A DNA stretch of 64,000 nt. Source: an uncultured Methylococcaceae bacterium. GTDB taxonomy: Bacteria > Pseudomonadota > Gammaproteobacteria > Methylococcales > Methylomonadaceae. The notes under the pieces are model-generated. The model ran no database searches. It worked only from the letters and a program-made list of their open reading frames with translations, and had not been told where the DNA came from. The stretch is from assembly GCA_903938485.1 (NCBI GenBank), contig CAJADF010000087.1, positions 1-64,000 of the forward strand, given 5' to 3'. Each line of letters begins with the position of its first letter. Position 1 is the first letter of the stretch. Below are positions 17,121-26,024 of the stretch, piece after piece. Both the position numbers and the translations under genes were made by a program.

Positions 17121-20100
17121 TGGCGGCTTTGATCCGTTTTGCGCTGAGTCAGCGACTATTAATCATGATAGTCGTCGTGTTATTGTGTGGAGGAGGTTAC
17201 CTTGCTTTTAAAAATATCCCTATTGATGCCTTTCCAGAAGTTTCTCCGACGCAAGTAAAAATTATTGTTAAAGCGCCGGGCATGACGCCTGAAGAAGTTG
17301 AATCCAGAATTACTGCGCGTATAGAAGTTGAATTATTAGGTATTCCTCATCAAGTGATGTTGAGGGCTATCGCAAAATACTCGTTAACGGATATCACAGT
17401 TGATTTTAAAGAAGGCACTGATATTTATTGGGCGCGTCAACAAGTGGCTGAACGATTAAATGGTATTTGGACTAATTTACCTGCGGGTGTTGAAGGGGGT
17501 ATTGCTCCGATGACCACACCATTAGGTGAAATGTTTATGTTTACCATTGAAGGTGGTGATTTAAACTTGATGGAGCGCAGAGATTTATTAGATTGGGTTA
17601 TTCGTCCTGCTTTAAGAACGGTGCCAGGTGTGGCTGATGTAAATTCTTTGGGCGGATTAGTTAGAAGTTTTGAAGTTGTTCCGGATCATATTCGATTAGC
17701 TGGGCGGGGCATAGGTATTGATAAATTAATACAAGCTTTGCAGAATAATAATCGTAATGACGGTGCCGGCCGGATGAGTGACGGCGAGGAAGCCTTAATT
17801 GTTAGAGCGGATGGCCGCATTAAAAATTTAGAGGATGTCAGTAGCATTGTGGTTGATAACCAAGTCGGTTCGCCCATTACGGTAGCTGATGTTGCAGAAG
17901 TTAAAATAGGCGCTTTGACACGCTATGGTGCGGTTAGTAAGAACGGCAATGGCGAAGCCGTTACGGGTTTGGTTTTAAGTTTACGCGGTGCTAATGCAAG
18001 ACAAACGATTGAGGGTCTTCAAGCTAAACTTAAGCAAATCAGCTCCGCTTTTCCTAAAGGGGTGGAGGCTAAGGTTTTTTATGATCGCGGTAATTTAGTT
18101 AATAAAGCTGTTGATACCGTTTTACATGCTTTATTAGAAGCGATTGCGTTAGTCGTTATTTTGCTCGTCTTGTTTTTGGGTAATATACGAGCGGCTATAG
18201 TGGTGGCTTTGGCGTTGCCTCTAGCGGCTTTATTTACCTTTATCATGATGCATTTCATGGGTATGTCAGCTAACTTGATGAGTTTGGGCGGTTTAGCGAT
18301 TGCTATTGGCATGTTGGTAGATGCAGCCGTAGTAGTGGTGGAAAATCTAATCACCCATTTAGCTCATGTTGAAAAGGCTAAGCGTTTACCCAGATTACAC
18401 ATGATTTATCGAGCCAGTTGTGAAGTAGCGGGTTCAGTGACCTCAGGTATTTTAATTATTATCATCGTGTTTTTACCTTTACTAACCTTACAAGGTTTAG
18501 AAGGTAAATTATTTACCCCAGTTGCCTTAACGATTGTTTTTGCTTTAAGTGGATCATTGGTCTTGTCACTTACCGCTATCCCAGTGATAGCCTCTTATCT
18601 GTTAAAAGAAGTTTCCCACGAAGAACCTTGGTTACCTAGGCAATTACAAAAGGCTTATCAGCCTTTGTTGTTATGGTGTTTAGCAAATACTAAAAAACTG
18701 TTTAGTGGTGTTGGTGTTTTATTGGTTTTGACTTTTTTTATTTTTACTCGGATCGGTAGCGCCTTTATGCCAACTATGGATGAAGGTGACATTATTGTGC
18801 AGTTAGAAAAATTGCCCTCTATCACCTTAGAGCAGTCGGTGGCTTTAGATGGGCAAGTACAAAAAAATCTGCTTAAAAATATTCCTGAGATAGAAGCCGT
18901 GGTATCGCGTGTCGGTTCTGATGAGTTGGGATTGGATCCGATGGGCTTAAATGAAACGGATACTTTTTTAGTATTAAAGCCTAAAGATCAATGGCGGATG
19001 CCTAGCAAAGATGCTTTGATTGAAGATATTCGTAAAGTTATGGAGCAAACACCGGGTATCGCTTTTGGGTTTACGCAGCCAATTGAAATGCGTGTTTCAG
19101 AAATGTTAACAGGTACGCGAGGCGATGTGGCGGTTAAATTATTTGGTTCTGATTTAGCCGTTTTAGATCAAAAAGCCATTGAGATAGCCGATATTTTGAA
19201 ACATATTGTGGGCTCCTCGGATGTGTTTTCTAAACAAAATAATGGCATGCAATTTTTACAATTAACTATCGATCGCTTAGCCGCTGGCCGTTTAGGTTTA
19301 GATGTCGATGGTATAGAAACTTTATTACGTGCACAGATAGAGGGCTTAAATTTAGGTGTGGTACAAGAAGGGATCAAGCGTACGCCACTTATTTTAAGAG
19401 GTAAAAGTAATATGGCTAATTTTGAAAATTTGCAAATTACTTTACCTAATGGTCATCATATTCATGTGACTGAAATAGCAAAAATAGAAAAGGTTGAGGG
19501 AGTGGTTTCAGTGGGCAGGGAGCGTGGTCAACGTTTTGTGGTGGTGCGTAGTAATGTTCAAGATAGAGATTTAGTCGGTTTTGTTGAAGAGGCACGCAAA
19601 GCCGTGAATGAAAAAGTGAAGTTACCAATTGGATATACAGTTGAGTTTGGTGGTCAATTTGAAAATCAACAACGCGCGGCAGCAACTTTATCTATTGTTG
19701 TTCCAGTCGCTTTAGGATTGATCTTTTTGTTATTGTTTTCTACATTTGGATCAGTGCGTCAAGCGGCGTTGGTGTTATCAAATATTCCCTTGGCGATGGT
19801 AGGTGGTGTGTTCGGCTTGTGGGCCTCTGGCGAATATTTGTCTGTACCGGCTTCGGTAGGCTTTATTGCTTTATTAGGTATTGCTGTATTAAACGGCGTA
19901 GTGATGGTGAGTTATTTTAATCAGTTAAAAGCGTCTGGCATGGCTATGCTAAAAGTGGTGACACTAGGATCAGCTCGGCGATTAAGACCGGTTTTGATGA
20001 CGGCCAGTATCGCGGCGTTTGGCTTGATTCCCTTATTATTCGCGACCGGCCCTGGTTCAGAAATTCAAAGACCCTTAGCTATCGTGGTAATTGGTGGCTT

Positions 20101-20179
20101 GGTATCTTCAACGTTCTTAACACTTTTTTTACTGCCCATTTTATATAAACAGTTCGGCGTTGCTAAGGAGTCAGTGTAA
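17120..20179 (+). CDS. Heavy-metal RND efflux pump, CusA/HME type
   Basis: The ATG at 17120 (TAATG junction, GGGGAG upstream) gives 1019 residues; an in-frame TTG at 17093 would overlap the adaptor gene. The TM4 signature is LAIAIGMLVDAAVVVVEN: one aspartate is kept but the first is replaced by alanine, as in CusA-like and related HME pumps and unlike the DFG...D form of the minus-strand pump. Thus the two systems probably export different metals, Cu/Ag-type versus divalent cations (inference). The remaining RND blocks, FENQQRAAATLS and G-S-A-R-R-L-R-P-V-L-M-T, are intact. Confidence 0.94.
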   Translation: MAALIRFALSQRLLIMIVVVLLCGGGYLAFKNIPIDAFPEVSPTQVKIIVKAPGMTPEEVESRITARIEVELLGIPHQVMLRAIAKYSLTDITVDFKEGTDIYWARQQVAERLNGIWTNLPAGVEGGIAPMTTPLGEMFMFTIEGGDLNLMERRDLLDWVIRPALRTVPGVADVNSLGGLVRSFEVVPDHIRLAGRGIGIDKLIQALQNNNRNDGAGRMSDGEEALIVRADGRIKNLEDVSSIVVDNQVGSPITVADVAEVKIGALTRYGAVSKNGNGEAVTGLVLSLRGANARQTIEGLQAKLKQISSAFPKGVEAKVFYDRGNLVNKAVDTVLHALLEAIALVVILLVLFLGNIRAAIVVALALPLAALFTFIMMHFMGMSANLMSLGGLAIAIGMLVDAAVVVVENLITHLAHVEKAKRLPRLHMIYRASCEVAGSVTSGILIIIIVFLPLLTLQGLEGKLFTPVALTIVFALSGSLVLSLTAIPVIASYLLKEVSHEEPWLPRQLQKAYQPLLLWCLANTKKLFSGVGVLLVLTFFIFTRIGSAFMPTMDEGDIIVQLEKLPSITLEQSVALDGQVQKNLLKNIPEIEAVVSRVGSDELGLDPMGLNETDTFLVLKPKDQWRMPSKDALIEDIRKVMEQTPGIAFGFTQPIEMRVSEMLTGTRGDVAVKLFGSDLAVLDQKAIEIADILKHIVGSSDVFSKQNNGMQFLQLTIDRLAAGRLGLDVDGIETLLRAQIEGLNLGVVQEGIKRTPLILRGKSNMANFENLQITLPNGHHIHVTEIAKIEKVEGVVSVGRERGQRFVVVRSNVQDRDLVGFVEEARKAVNEKVKLPIGYTVEFGGQFENQQRAAATLSIVVPVALGLIFLLLFSTFGSVRQAALVLSNIPLAMVGGVFGLWASGEYLSVPASVGFIALLGIAVLNGVVMVSYFNQLKASGMAMLKVVTLGSARRLRPVLMTASIAAFGLIPLLFATGPGSEIQRPLAIVVIGGLVSSTFLTLFLLPILYKQFGVAKESV

Positions 20180-20232
20180 TGGAGTTTGCCAACGGTATGA
20201 AACTGTCTATGTTAGTTAAGGAAGTATTGTAA
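20179..20232 (+). CDS. 17-residue coupled micro-ORF between pump and DUF3240 genes
   Basis: The predicted peptide is MEFANGMKLSMLVKEVL. Its ATG overlaps the pump stop (TAATG) and its TAA overlaps the DUF3240 start (TAATG), so ribosomes could pass through the whole operon without release. It could be a real microprotein, or only a coupling device or remnant. No family is recognisable at this length. Confidence 0.45.
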   Translation: MEFANGMKLSMLVKEVL

Positions 20233-20537
20233 TGAGTCGTTCCGAGTATTTAGTGACCCTTAACGTCCTTCCCAGTTTAGAAGAAATGGTGGTGGATAGT
20301 CTTTTATTATTAGAAACAGAGCACGGTTTTAGTAGTTTTCCGGTCAACGCACATCATCATGTTAATAATGGGTTGTCTTTAGCAGAGCAAGTGACAGGGC
20401 GTCAGAAGCGAATTCGTTTTCAGTTGTATGTTTCAGCTGAAAAGTTGCCTGATTTAATTACTCAGTTGCGTGAAGATTTTTCTGGCTCGGGTATTCAATA
20501 TTGGGTATTACCAGTGATTGAGCATGGCCTAATCTAA
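20232..20537 (+). CDS. DUF3240 protein, PII/CutA-like fold
   Basis: The 101-residue DUF3240 protein follows the usual beta-alpha-beta layout: YLVTLNVLPSLEEMVVDSLL, then a loop with the histidine cluster NAHHHVN, then RIRFQLYVSAEKLPDLITQLREDF, and a final strand. DUF3240 proteins are found beside heavy-metal RND pumps and are thought to share the ferredoxin-like fold of PII and CutA. It ends the plus-strand operon, mirroring the PII-like gene of the divergent operon. The histidines could bind metal (inference). Confidence 0.88.
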   Translation: MSRSEYLVTLNVLPSLEEMVVDSLLLLETEHGFSSFPVNAHHHVNNGLSLAEQVTGRQKRIRFQLYVSAEKLPDLITQLREDFSGSGIQYWVLPVIEHGLI

Positions 20538-20787
20538 TCTAATTATATTATTTGGCTAATGTAATATTTGCTATGGGAGAATTTAAGTGTTGATTAATGA
20601 TTTAATCTACGAGTTGTGCTGATGGCTTGTAGTGTTAATATACTTTTTTATAAATGTTAAGATATTATTTGCATTTTTTTTGATTACTGATATATTATAA
20701 TTACATAAAGTATTTTTATATTTAATATAAAGTAATTGATAGGTTTTATTTTAACCTAATATTAACACTGAGCAGGTTGGGCTATTT

Positions 20788-21669
20788 ATGATGAAAAAAA
20801 TAATATCTATTTTGTTACTAGGCTTAAGTGCTAGTGCACAGGCCGCTTTATACGATCGAGGTAATGGTCTAATATATGATGATCAATTGAATGTTACTAT
20901 CATGCAAGATGCTAATTTGTTTAAAACTTTAGCTGGAAATGACTCAAGTTTAGTTTCTAATATTATTTCGGCTAATAATGGCGTAATTCATGATACAGCT
21001 AACGTTTTTGATGGTGGAACAAGAACCATAACAAGTGCAGACTTTACAGCAAGTTCAGGGGCAATGACATGGTGGGGGGCGCAAGCATTTATAGGCTATT
21101 TAAATAACATAAATTATGATGGTTACAATGATTGGCGTTTACCCATTAATAGTCCCGTAGATGTTGCTCTTGGTTTTAATTATAATACAAGCTTTAACGG
21201 TTCATCAGATATTGGTTGGAACATTAAGAGTACGAATTCTGAGTTGGCTTACTTATTTAATGTGGATTTGAATCTAATAAACAAGTATGTGGATACAGTT
21301 AGCCCCACATTAACCAATTCTATTTCTAATTCTAATCCTAATGGGCTTCAAATTTGGTCTGGCGTAACGGCGCCCACTGGTTTTCAGGATAAGGTAAGCA
21401 ATTCGACCGCTAATTTTAGTAATGTTCAAAACGGGAACTATTGGTCGGGCACTGAGGGGACTAATCCAGTAAATCAGGCTATGGCTAATCAGGCTTTCAA
21501 CTTTTATGTGCATGAGGGTGATCAGATGATTATAAATAAAACTTCAATGTATAACGCTTGGGTGTTCCGTTCTGCTGATGTGACTGCTGTCCCATTACCT
21601 GCATCTGTTTGGTTGTTTTTGAGTGCTATATTAGGATTTATGAGTTTTAAACGTAATCGCAAAGGCTAG
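20788..21669 (+). CDS. Exported DUF1566-like protein with VPLPA-CTERM sorting signal
   Basis: The 293 residues begin with a signal peptide (cleavage after SAQA, residue 19) and end with a VPLPA-CTERM anchor: V-P-L-P-A-S, a hydrophobic helix (VWLFLSAILGFMSF) and basic KRNRKG. The middle resembles the Lcl/DUF1566 fold, with the hallmark NDWRLP near residue 116 and YWSGTE near residue 218. Such proteins are thought to be sorted by an exosortase and linked to extracellular polysaccharide. No sorting enzyme lies in this window. Confidence 0.9.
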   Translation: MMKKIISILLLGLSASAQAALYDRGNGLIYDDQLNVTIMQDANLFKTLAGNDSSLVSNIISANNGVIHDTANVFDGGTRTITSADFTASSGAMTWWGAQAFIGYLNNINYDGYNDWRLPINSPVDVALGFNYNTSFNGSSDIGWNIKSTNSELAYLFNVDLNLINKYVDTVSPTLTNSISNSNPNGLQIWSGVTAPTGFQDKVSNSTANFSNVQNGNYWSGTEGTNPVNQAMANQAFNFYVHEGDQMIINKTSMYNAWVFRSADVTAVPLPASVWLFLSAILGFMSFKRNRKG

Positions 21670-21699
21670 GCGCATTATTATTGGATCTTTTTCTTTAAC

Positions 21700-24381
21700 T
21701 CAGAGGCGCTTAAAGACGCTTATAACTTCCGGATTCTTAATTAGATTTTCAGCAGTAAAACCAAGTTTCTTTACTAATTCTAACATGGGGGTATTAGTAC
21801 TTAATACCTCCCCTGCAAAGACTTCCATACCCTTCTCCTTTGCAGACTTTATGAGTTCCTCAAGTATTTTTGTGCCAATACCTAAACCTTGCGCATCATC
21901 CACGACGACTAGCGCAAACTCCACTGACTTCCCGTCGGGGCTCATTACATAACGTCCGACTCCTAACTCTTTGGGATGCTTATTGTCTGTGTTATTAGTA
22001 ATAGCGATGAAGGCCATTTCTCGGTCATAATCAATTTGCGTGAAGCGCACAATCATCTCTGGTGTAAGCTCTTGTAAAGCTTGCATAAATCTAAAATACT
22101 TGGTGTTAGCCGATAAGCGACTATGAAAATCTTGTTCTAGTTCGGCATCTTCAGGGCGAATAGGTCGAATGATGATATCCAGGCCATTGCTAAGCTGATA
22201 TTGTTGTATCAGTTCATGTGGATAAGGATGGATAGCCATATGTTGATATGCTTTTGCGGGCTGACATATTTGAGCTTTAATGCGCGCATCAACGGCAATA
22301 GCACCGTGCTCATCCACAATCAACGGATTAATATCCAGTTCTAAAAGTTCAGGTAGTTCACTGACTAAGGTAGAAATATTGAGTAATACTTCAACTAGGG
22401 CGGTGGTATGGGCGGGTGGCAAATTTCGGAAGGCTTTTAAATATTTACCTGCCTTGGTTTTAGCGATCATTTGCTCAATCATATAAGTATTTAGCGGTGG
22501 CAAGGCGATGGCATTGTCTTTAAAAATTTCTACCATAGTGCCACCTAGACCAAAGCTAATGGCTGGGCCAAAAACCGGATCTCTCACTACACCTATCATT
22601 AACTCACGGCCATTAGTGCTTTTAAACATAGGTTCAACTGTCATACCTATTTCGGTAATATCAGGTTGAACGGCTCTAATAGCGGTCGCCATTTCTGTAT
22701 AGTGTTGGGCGATTGCCTCTGCGCTATTAATGTTAAGTTTTACGCCACCAATATCAGATTTATGGCTAAATTCCGCCATATTGATTTTTAATACGACTGG
22801 AAAGCCAATGCTTTCAGCGGCTTTGACTGCTTCTTCCGCACTGCCAACTGACAAAGTGGGGGTAACAGGAATATTAAATGCGGAGAGTACGGCTTTTGCT
22901 TCTTGGGCGGTTAAGACGGTTCGACCGGTTGCTAGTACAGCATGAATAATAGCGCGAGCTTTTTCTGCATCGGGTTCGGCTTGTTCTTCACGGGCTTTAG
23001 GAATTTGGTTAAGTAGGATTTGATTTTCTGCGTAATTAGCTAAAAAGCCAAACGCATCCACAGCGGTTTCTGGGGTGCTAAAGTGCGCGACTTTACTGTT
23101 GGTAAACAGATTTCGGCCGTTGATAACTTTGGCCCCGCCCGTCCATGAAGCTAATACAGGTTTAGAGCTATTTTTAGCGCCATCAATAATACATTGGGCA
23201 ATTTGTGTGGGTTCGGTCATCGCTTGGGGCGTTAATATAACGAGTACCCCATCAATTTGATCATCTTTAAGGCAAACTTCTAGGGCTTTTTGATAGCGCT
23301 CGGCTGTGGCATCACCCAGAATATCAATGGGATTAGCATGTGACCAGTGCGGTGGTAATACCGCATTTAAGGCTTCAATACTGTCTGTGCTCAGTTCGGC
23401 CATTTGGATGCCAACATCTTCGGCACGGTCGGTACTCATGACGCCGGGACCACCTGCATTAGTAATTATAGCTAGGCGATCTTGTTTTATGACGTAATTA
23501 TTTGCTAAAACGCGAGCTGCCGAGAATAATTCGGTAATGGTATAGGCTCTTACTACACCTGCTCTGGCAATAGCGGCATCAAACACGTGATCACCACCGA
23601 CCATGGCTCCGGTATGCGACATAGCTGCTTTGCAGCCTGCTTCATGACGACCAGATTTAATTAAAATAACGGGTTTTAAGCGCGCGGCGGCTTTAAGGCC
23701 ACTTAAAAATCGTCTAGCATCTCTGATACCTTCGACATACATTAGAATGCCAGTGGTTTTAGGGTCGGTTGCTAGATAGTCCAACACCTCCCCAAAATCG
23801 ATATCAGCGGCGCCACCCATAGACACAACCGTAGAAAAACCGATATCTTGCACTTTTGCCCAGTCTAAAATAGCCGTACAAATCGCGCCAGATTGGGAAA
23901 GTAAGGCAAGACTGCCATCTTGAATGATGCCGTCACCAAAGGTGGCATTTAGTTTGCCATTGGGTCTGGCTACGCCTAGACAATTAGGGCCAATAAAACG
24001 GATATGGTAACGATGTGCAATATCCAAAACTTCTTGTTGTAGTCTTTTGCCTTCTTCGCCTAGTTCTCCAAAGCCCGCAGTGATAATAATGACTGAACGC
24101 ACACCTTTGTCACCGCATTGTTGCATTACGCTCGGTACCGTAGGGGCGGGAGTGGCGATAACGACTAGATCTATGGCTTCAGAAATGCTGAGTAAATTAG
24201 GGTAAGCTTTTAAGCCTAGTATTTGTTCGCGCTTATGATTTACAGGATAAAGGCCGCCACTAAAACCGGCTTCTTGCATGTTGAGTAATAGTCGATAACC
24301 TACGCTTTCTTCGCGTTCTGAGGCTCCAACGATGGCAACGGATTGAGGAGTAAAAAAACGGTTTAAGTAATGCGGGCCCAT
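21700..24381 (-). CDS. Pat-type protein lysine acetyltransferase (ACS-like domain plus GNAT)
   Basis: The 893 residues have the architecture of PatZ/YfiQ. Residues 5-460 are an NDP-forming acyl-CoA synthetase alpha part (CoA-binding Rossmann fold, IITAGFGELG, FIGPNCLG, MSHTGAMVGG); about 470-700 are the ATP-grasp beta part (AFNIPVTPTLSVGSAEEA, VVLKINMAEFSHKSDIGGV); about 720-893 are a GNAT acetyltransferase (ELGVGRYVM, then DAQGLGIGTKILEELI). Pat proteins acetylate lysines such as that of acetyl-CoA synthetase. A strong AGGAG precedes the start. Regulation is unknown. Confidence 0.92.
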   Translation of the reverse strand: MGPHYLNRFFTPQSVAIVGASEREESVGYRLLLNMQEAGFSGGLYPVNHKREQILGLKAYPNLLSISEAIDLVVIATPAPTVPSVMQQCGDKGVRSVIIITAGFGELGEEGKRLQQEVLDIAHRYHIRFIGPNCLGVARPNGKLNATFGDGIIQDGSLALLSQSGAICTAILDWAKVQDIGFSTVVSMGGAADIDFGEVLDYLATDPKTTGILMYVEGIRDARRFLSGLKAAARLKPVILIKSGRHEAGCKAAMSHTGAMVGGDHVFDAAIARAGVVRAYTITELFSAARVLANNYVIKQDRLAIITNAGGPGVMSTDRAEDVGIQMAELSTDSIEALNAVLPPHWSHANPIDILGDATAERYQKALEVCLKDDQIDGVLVILTPQAMTEPTQIAQCIIDGAKNSSKPVLASWTGGAKVINGRNLFTNSKVAHFSTPETAVDAFGFLANYAENQILLNQIPKAREEQAEPDAEKARAIIHAVLATGRTVLTAQEAKAVLSAFNIPVTPTLSVGSAEEAVKAAESIGFPVVLKINMAEFSHKSDIGGVKLNINSAEAIAQHYTEMATAIRAVQPDITEIGMTVEPMFKSTNGRELMIGVVRDPVFGPAISFGLGGTMVEIFKDNAIALPPLNTYMIEQMIAKTKAGKYLKAFRNLPPAHTTALVEVLLNISTLVSELPELLELDINPLIVDEHGAIAVDARIKAQICQPAKAYQHMAIHPYPHELIQQYQLSNGLDIIIRPIRPEDAELEQDFHSRLSANTKYFRFMQALQELTPEMIVRFTQIDYDREMAFIAITNNTDNKHPKELGVGRYVMSPDGKSVEFALVVVDDAQGLGIGTKILEELIKSAKEKGMEVFAGEVLSTNTPMLELVKKLGFTAENLIKNPEVISVFKRL

Positions 24382-24525
24382 CGTTGCTCCTAATTAAGCG
24401 GAATAAAATAAAAGATTAAGCGTAATGCAGGTGTTTTAGATTTAAATTTGCTTACTTAAACAATAGCATAATTTTATGACAACATTGCTATTAGTAGGGT
24501 TGTGAAAGAGTTGAGTTTAATTATG

Positions 24526-24566
24526 CATACAAGGATGACTGATGAATATAAATTTATCCTTGTATG
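24526..24566. repeat. Perfect 11-bp inverted repeat
   Basis: CATACAAGGAT (24526-24536) and ATCCTTGTATG (24556-24566) flank 19 bases, between the HAD gene stop and the pat-like gene start on the same strand. No T-tract follows on either side, so it is not a classic terminator. It may be an operator for the pat-like gene or an mRNA hairpin. Confidence 0.6.
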
Positions 24567-24583
24567 AAGAGTATGACTATTTT

Positions 24584-25270
24584 TTATTTGTGGAAATGCT
24601 CGTTAGGACATACGCCTTGTCTTAAGCTAATAATTGGCCAGTTGCTTTCCTTAGCAAAGTCGCTCAATTTTTCATCGGGATCAACAGCTATAGGATGATC
24701 GACCAGTTTAAGTAAGGGTAGGTCGTTATGTGAGTCGCTATAAAAATAACTGTCAGTCATGGTTTCGGTTGAGGTTTTAAGCCATTTTTCTAACAGTTTA
24801 ACTTTGCCTTCTTGAAAACAAGGGATGCCGTCTACTTTGCCAGTATATTGGCCATTGATAAATTCAGGGTTGCTGGCTAATAAGTTATCTATCCCATATA
24901 GATTAACGATGGGTTCTGTTACAAAACGGTTAGTGGCGGTGATGACTAATAAAGTATCTCCTTTGTCTCTATGATTGTTAATGAGTTCTTGAGCGGGGGT
25001 TAATAAAATGGGGGTAATGATGTCGCGAATAAATTGCTCGCGCCATTGATAGAGTTGTTGAGTATCATTATCAGCTAAGGGTTTTAATGAGAAGCTTAAA
25101 AATTCAAAAATATCTAAATTACCCGCTTTATATTGCTTATAAAATTTTAGATTAGCTTCCTCATAATAAGTTTTATCAACTATGCCTTGATCGACTAAAA
25201 ACTGTCCCCATAAATAATCGCTATCATCGGCAATTAGGGTATTATCTAAATCAAAAATCGCTAAACTCAC
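24584..25270 (-). CDS. HAD-IB family phosphatase
   Basis: The chosen GTG at 25270 has AGG six bases upstream and makes the protein start SLAIFDLDNTL; an ATG at 25318 would add 16 residues without homology. The 228 residues have HAD motif I D-L-D-N-T (nucleophile Asp near residue 8), motif II VITAT, and motif IV SDSHNDLPLL. These SerB-like hydrolases act on phosphoserine or similar small phosphoesters; the substrate here is unknown. It is divergent from rppH, the same arrangement as PA0335/PA0336 of Pseudomonas aeruginosa. Confidence 0.92.
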   Translation of the reverse strand: MSLAIFDLDNTLIADDSDYLWGQFLVDQGIVDKTYYEEANLKFYKQYKAGNLDIFEFLSFSLKPLADNDTQQLYQWREQFIRDIITPILLTPAQELINNHRDKGDTLLVITATNRFVTEPIVNLYGIDNLLASNPEFINGQYTGKVDGIPCFQEGKVKLLEKWLKTSTETMTDSYFYSDSHNDLPLLKLVDHPIAVDPDEKLSDFAKESNWPIISLRQGVCPNEHFHK

Positions 25271-25425
25271 ATTAAACCTGTCTGAATTAATTAAATGGCT
25301 AATGCACTCTGGCATCATCGGTTTTTTTATGGAACAATGGAGGTATTATAAACAACCTGATCCATTTTGTAATTTAAGCCTTTGGCAAGATTAACTTTGC
25401 GGTCAGAAAAAAGACAGGTTTTAAC

Positions 25426-25977
25426 ATGATAGACTCTAAAGGATACCGGCCAAATGTCGGAATCATCCTTTGCAATGACGAGGGTCGTGTGTTTTGGGCA
25501 AAACGGATGGGAGTTAACGCGTGGCAGTTTCCACAGGGTGGAATTAACGCTAACGAAGATCCTGAAGCAGCGATGTATCGAGAATTGTGGGAAGAAACGG
25601 GCTTGCAACAAGAGCATGTGGAATTGTTGGGTAGAACGCGTTATTGGTTGCGATATCAATTACCCGAGCGCTTTATTAGAAAAAGCTCCATTCCATTGTG
25701 TATCGGGCAAAAGCAAATTTGGTATATGTTGAGATTAGTTGCGCAGGAATCTAATGTGCAATTTAATCATTGCGAAAAACCAGAGTTTGATAGTTGGCGA
25801 TGGGTTGATTATTGGGAGCCACTTGAAGACGTTGTGTATTTTAAACGTAAGGTTTATCAAAAAGCCATGACAGAGTTGGGGGCTATTTTAGCCCTAGATT
25901 CGGTGCCAGTTAATCCGAGTAGTTACTTAGCGAAGCCTGTTAAAACAAATCAGTCTAGGCAATCAAAATCAAAGTAA
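25426..25977 (+). CDS. rppH: RNA pyrophosphohydrolase
   Basis: This 183-residue Nudix hydrolase removes pyrophosphate from the 5' end of mRNA and so starts decay. The Nudix box occupies residues 38-60 (G-G-I-N-A-N-E-D, then [10 protein letters not shown]) and the N-terminus [17 protein letters not shown] is the RppH signature. The helical C-terminus ([16 protein letters not shown]) also fits the family, and the length is normal. The usual gammaproteobacterial neighbour ptsP is absent. Confidence 0.96.
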   Translation: MIDSKGYRPNVGIILCNDEGRVFWAKRMGVNAWQFPQGGINANEDPEAAMYRELWEETGLQQEHVELLGRTRYWLRYQLPERFIRKSSIPLCIGQKQIWYMLRLVAQESNVQFNHCEKPEFDSWRWVDYWEPLEDVVYFKRKVYQKAMTELGAILALDSVPVNPSSYLAKPVKTNQSRQSKSK

Positions 25978-26024
25978 GGCTTAGTCTTTATAGGCTTGTT
26001 TGGATGGGTATTTATAAAGACTGT

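Noticed and set aside
25454-25732. 92-residue plus-strand ORF
   Set aside because: Wholly inside rppH in another frame; the Nudix frame is the real one.
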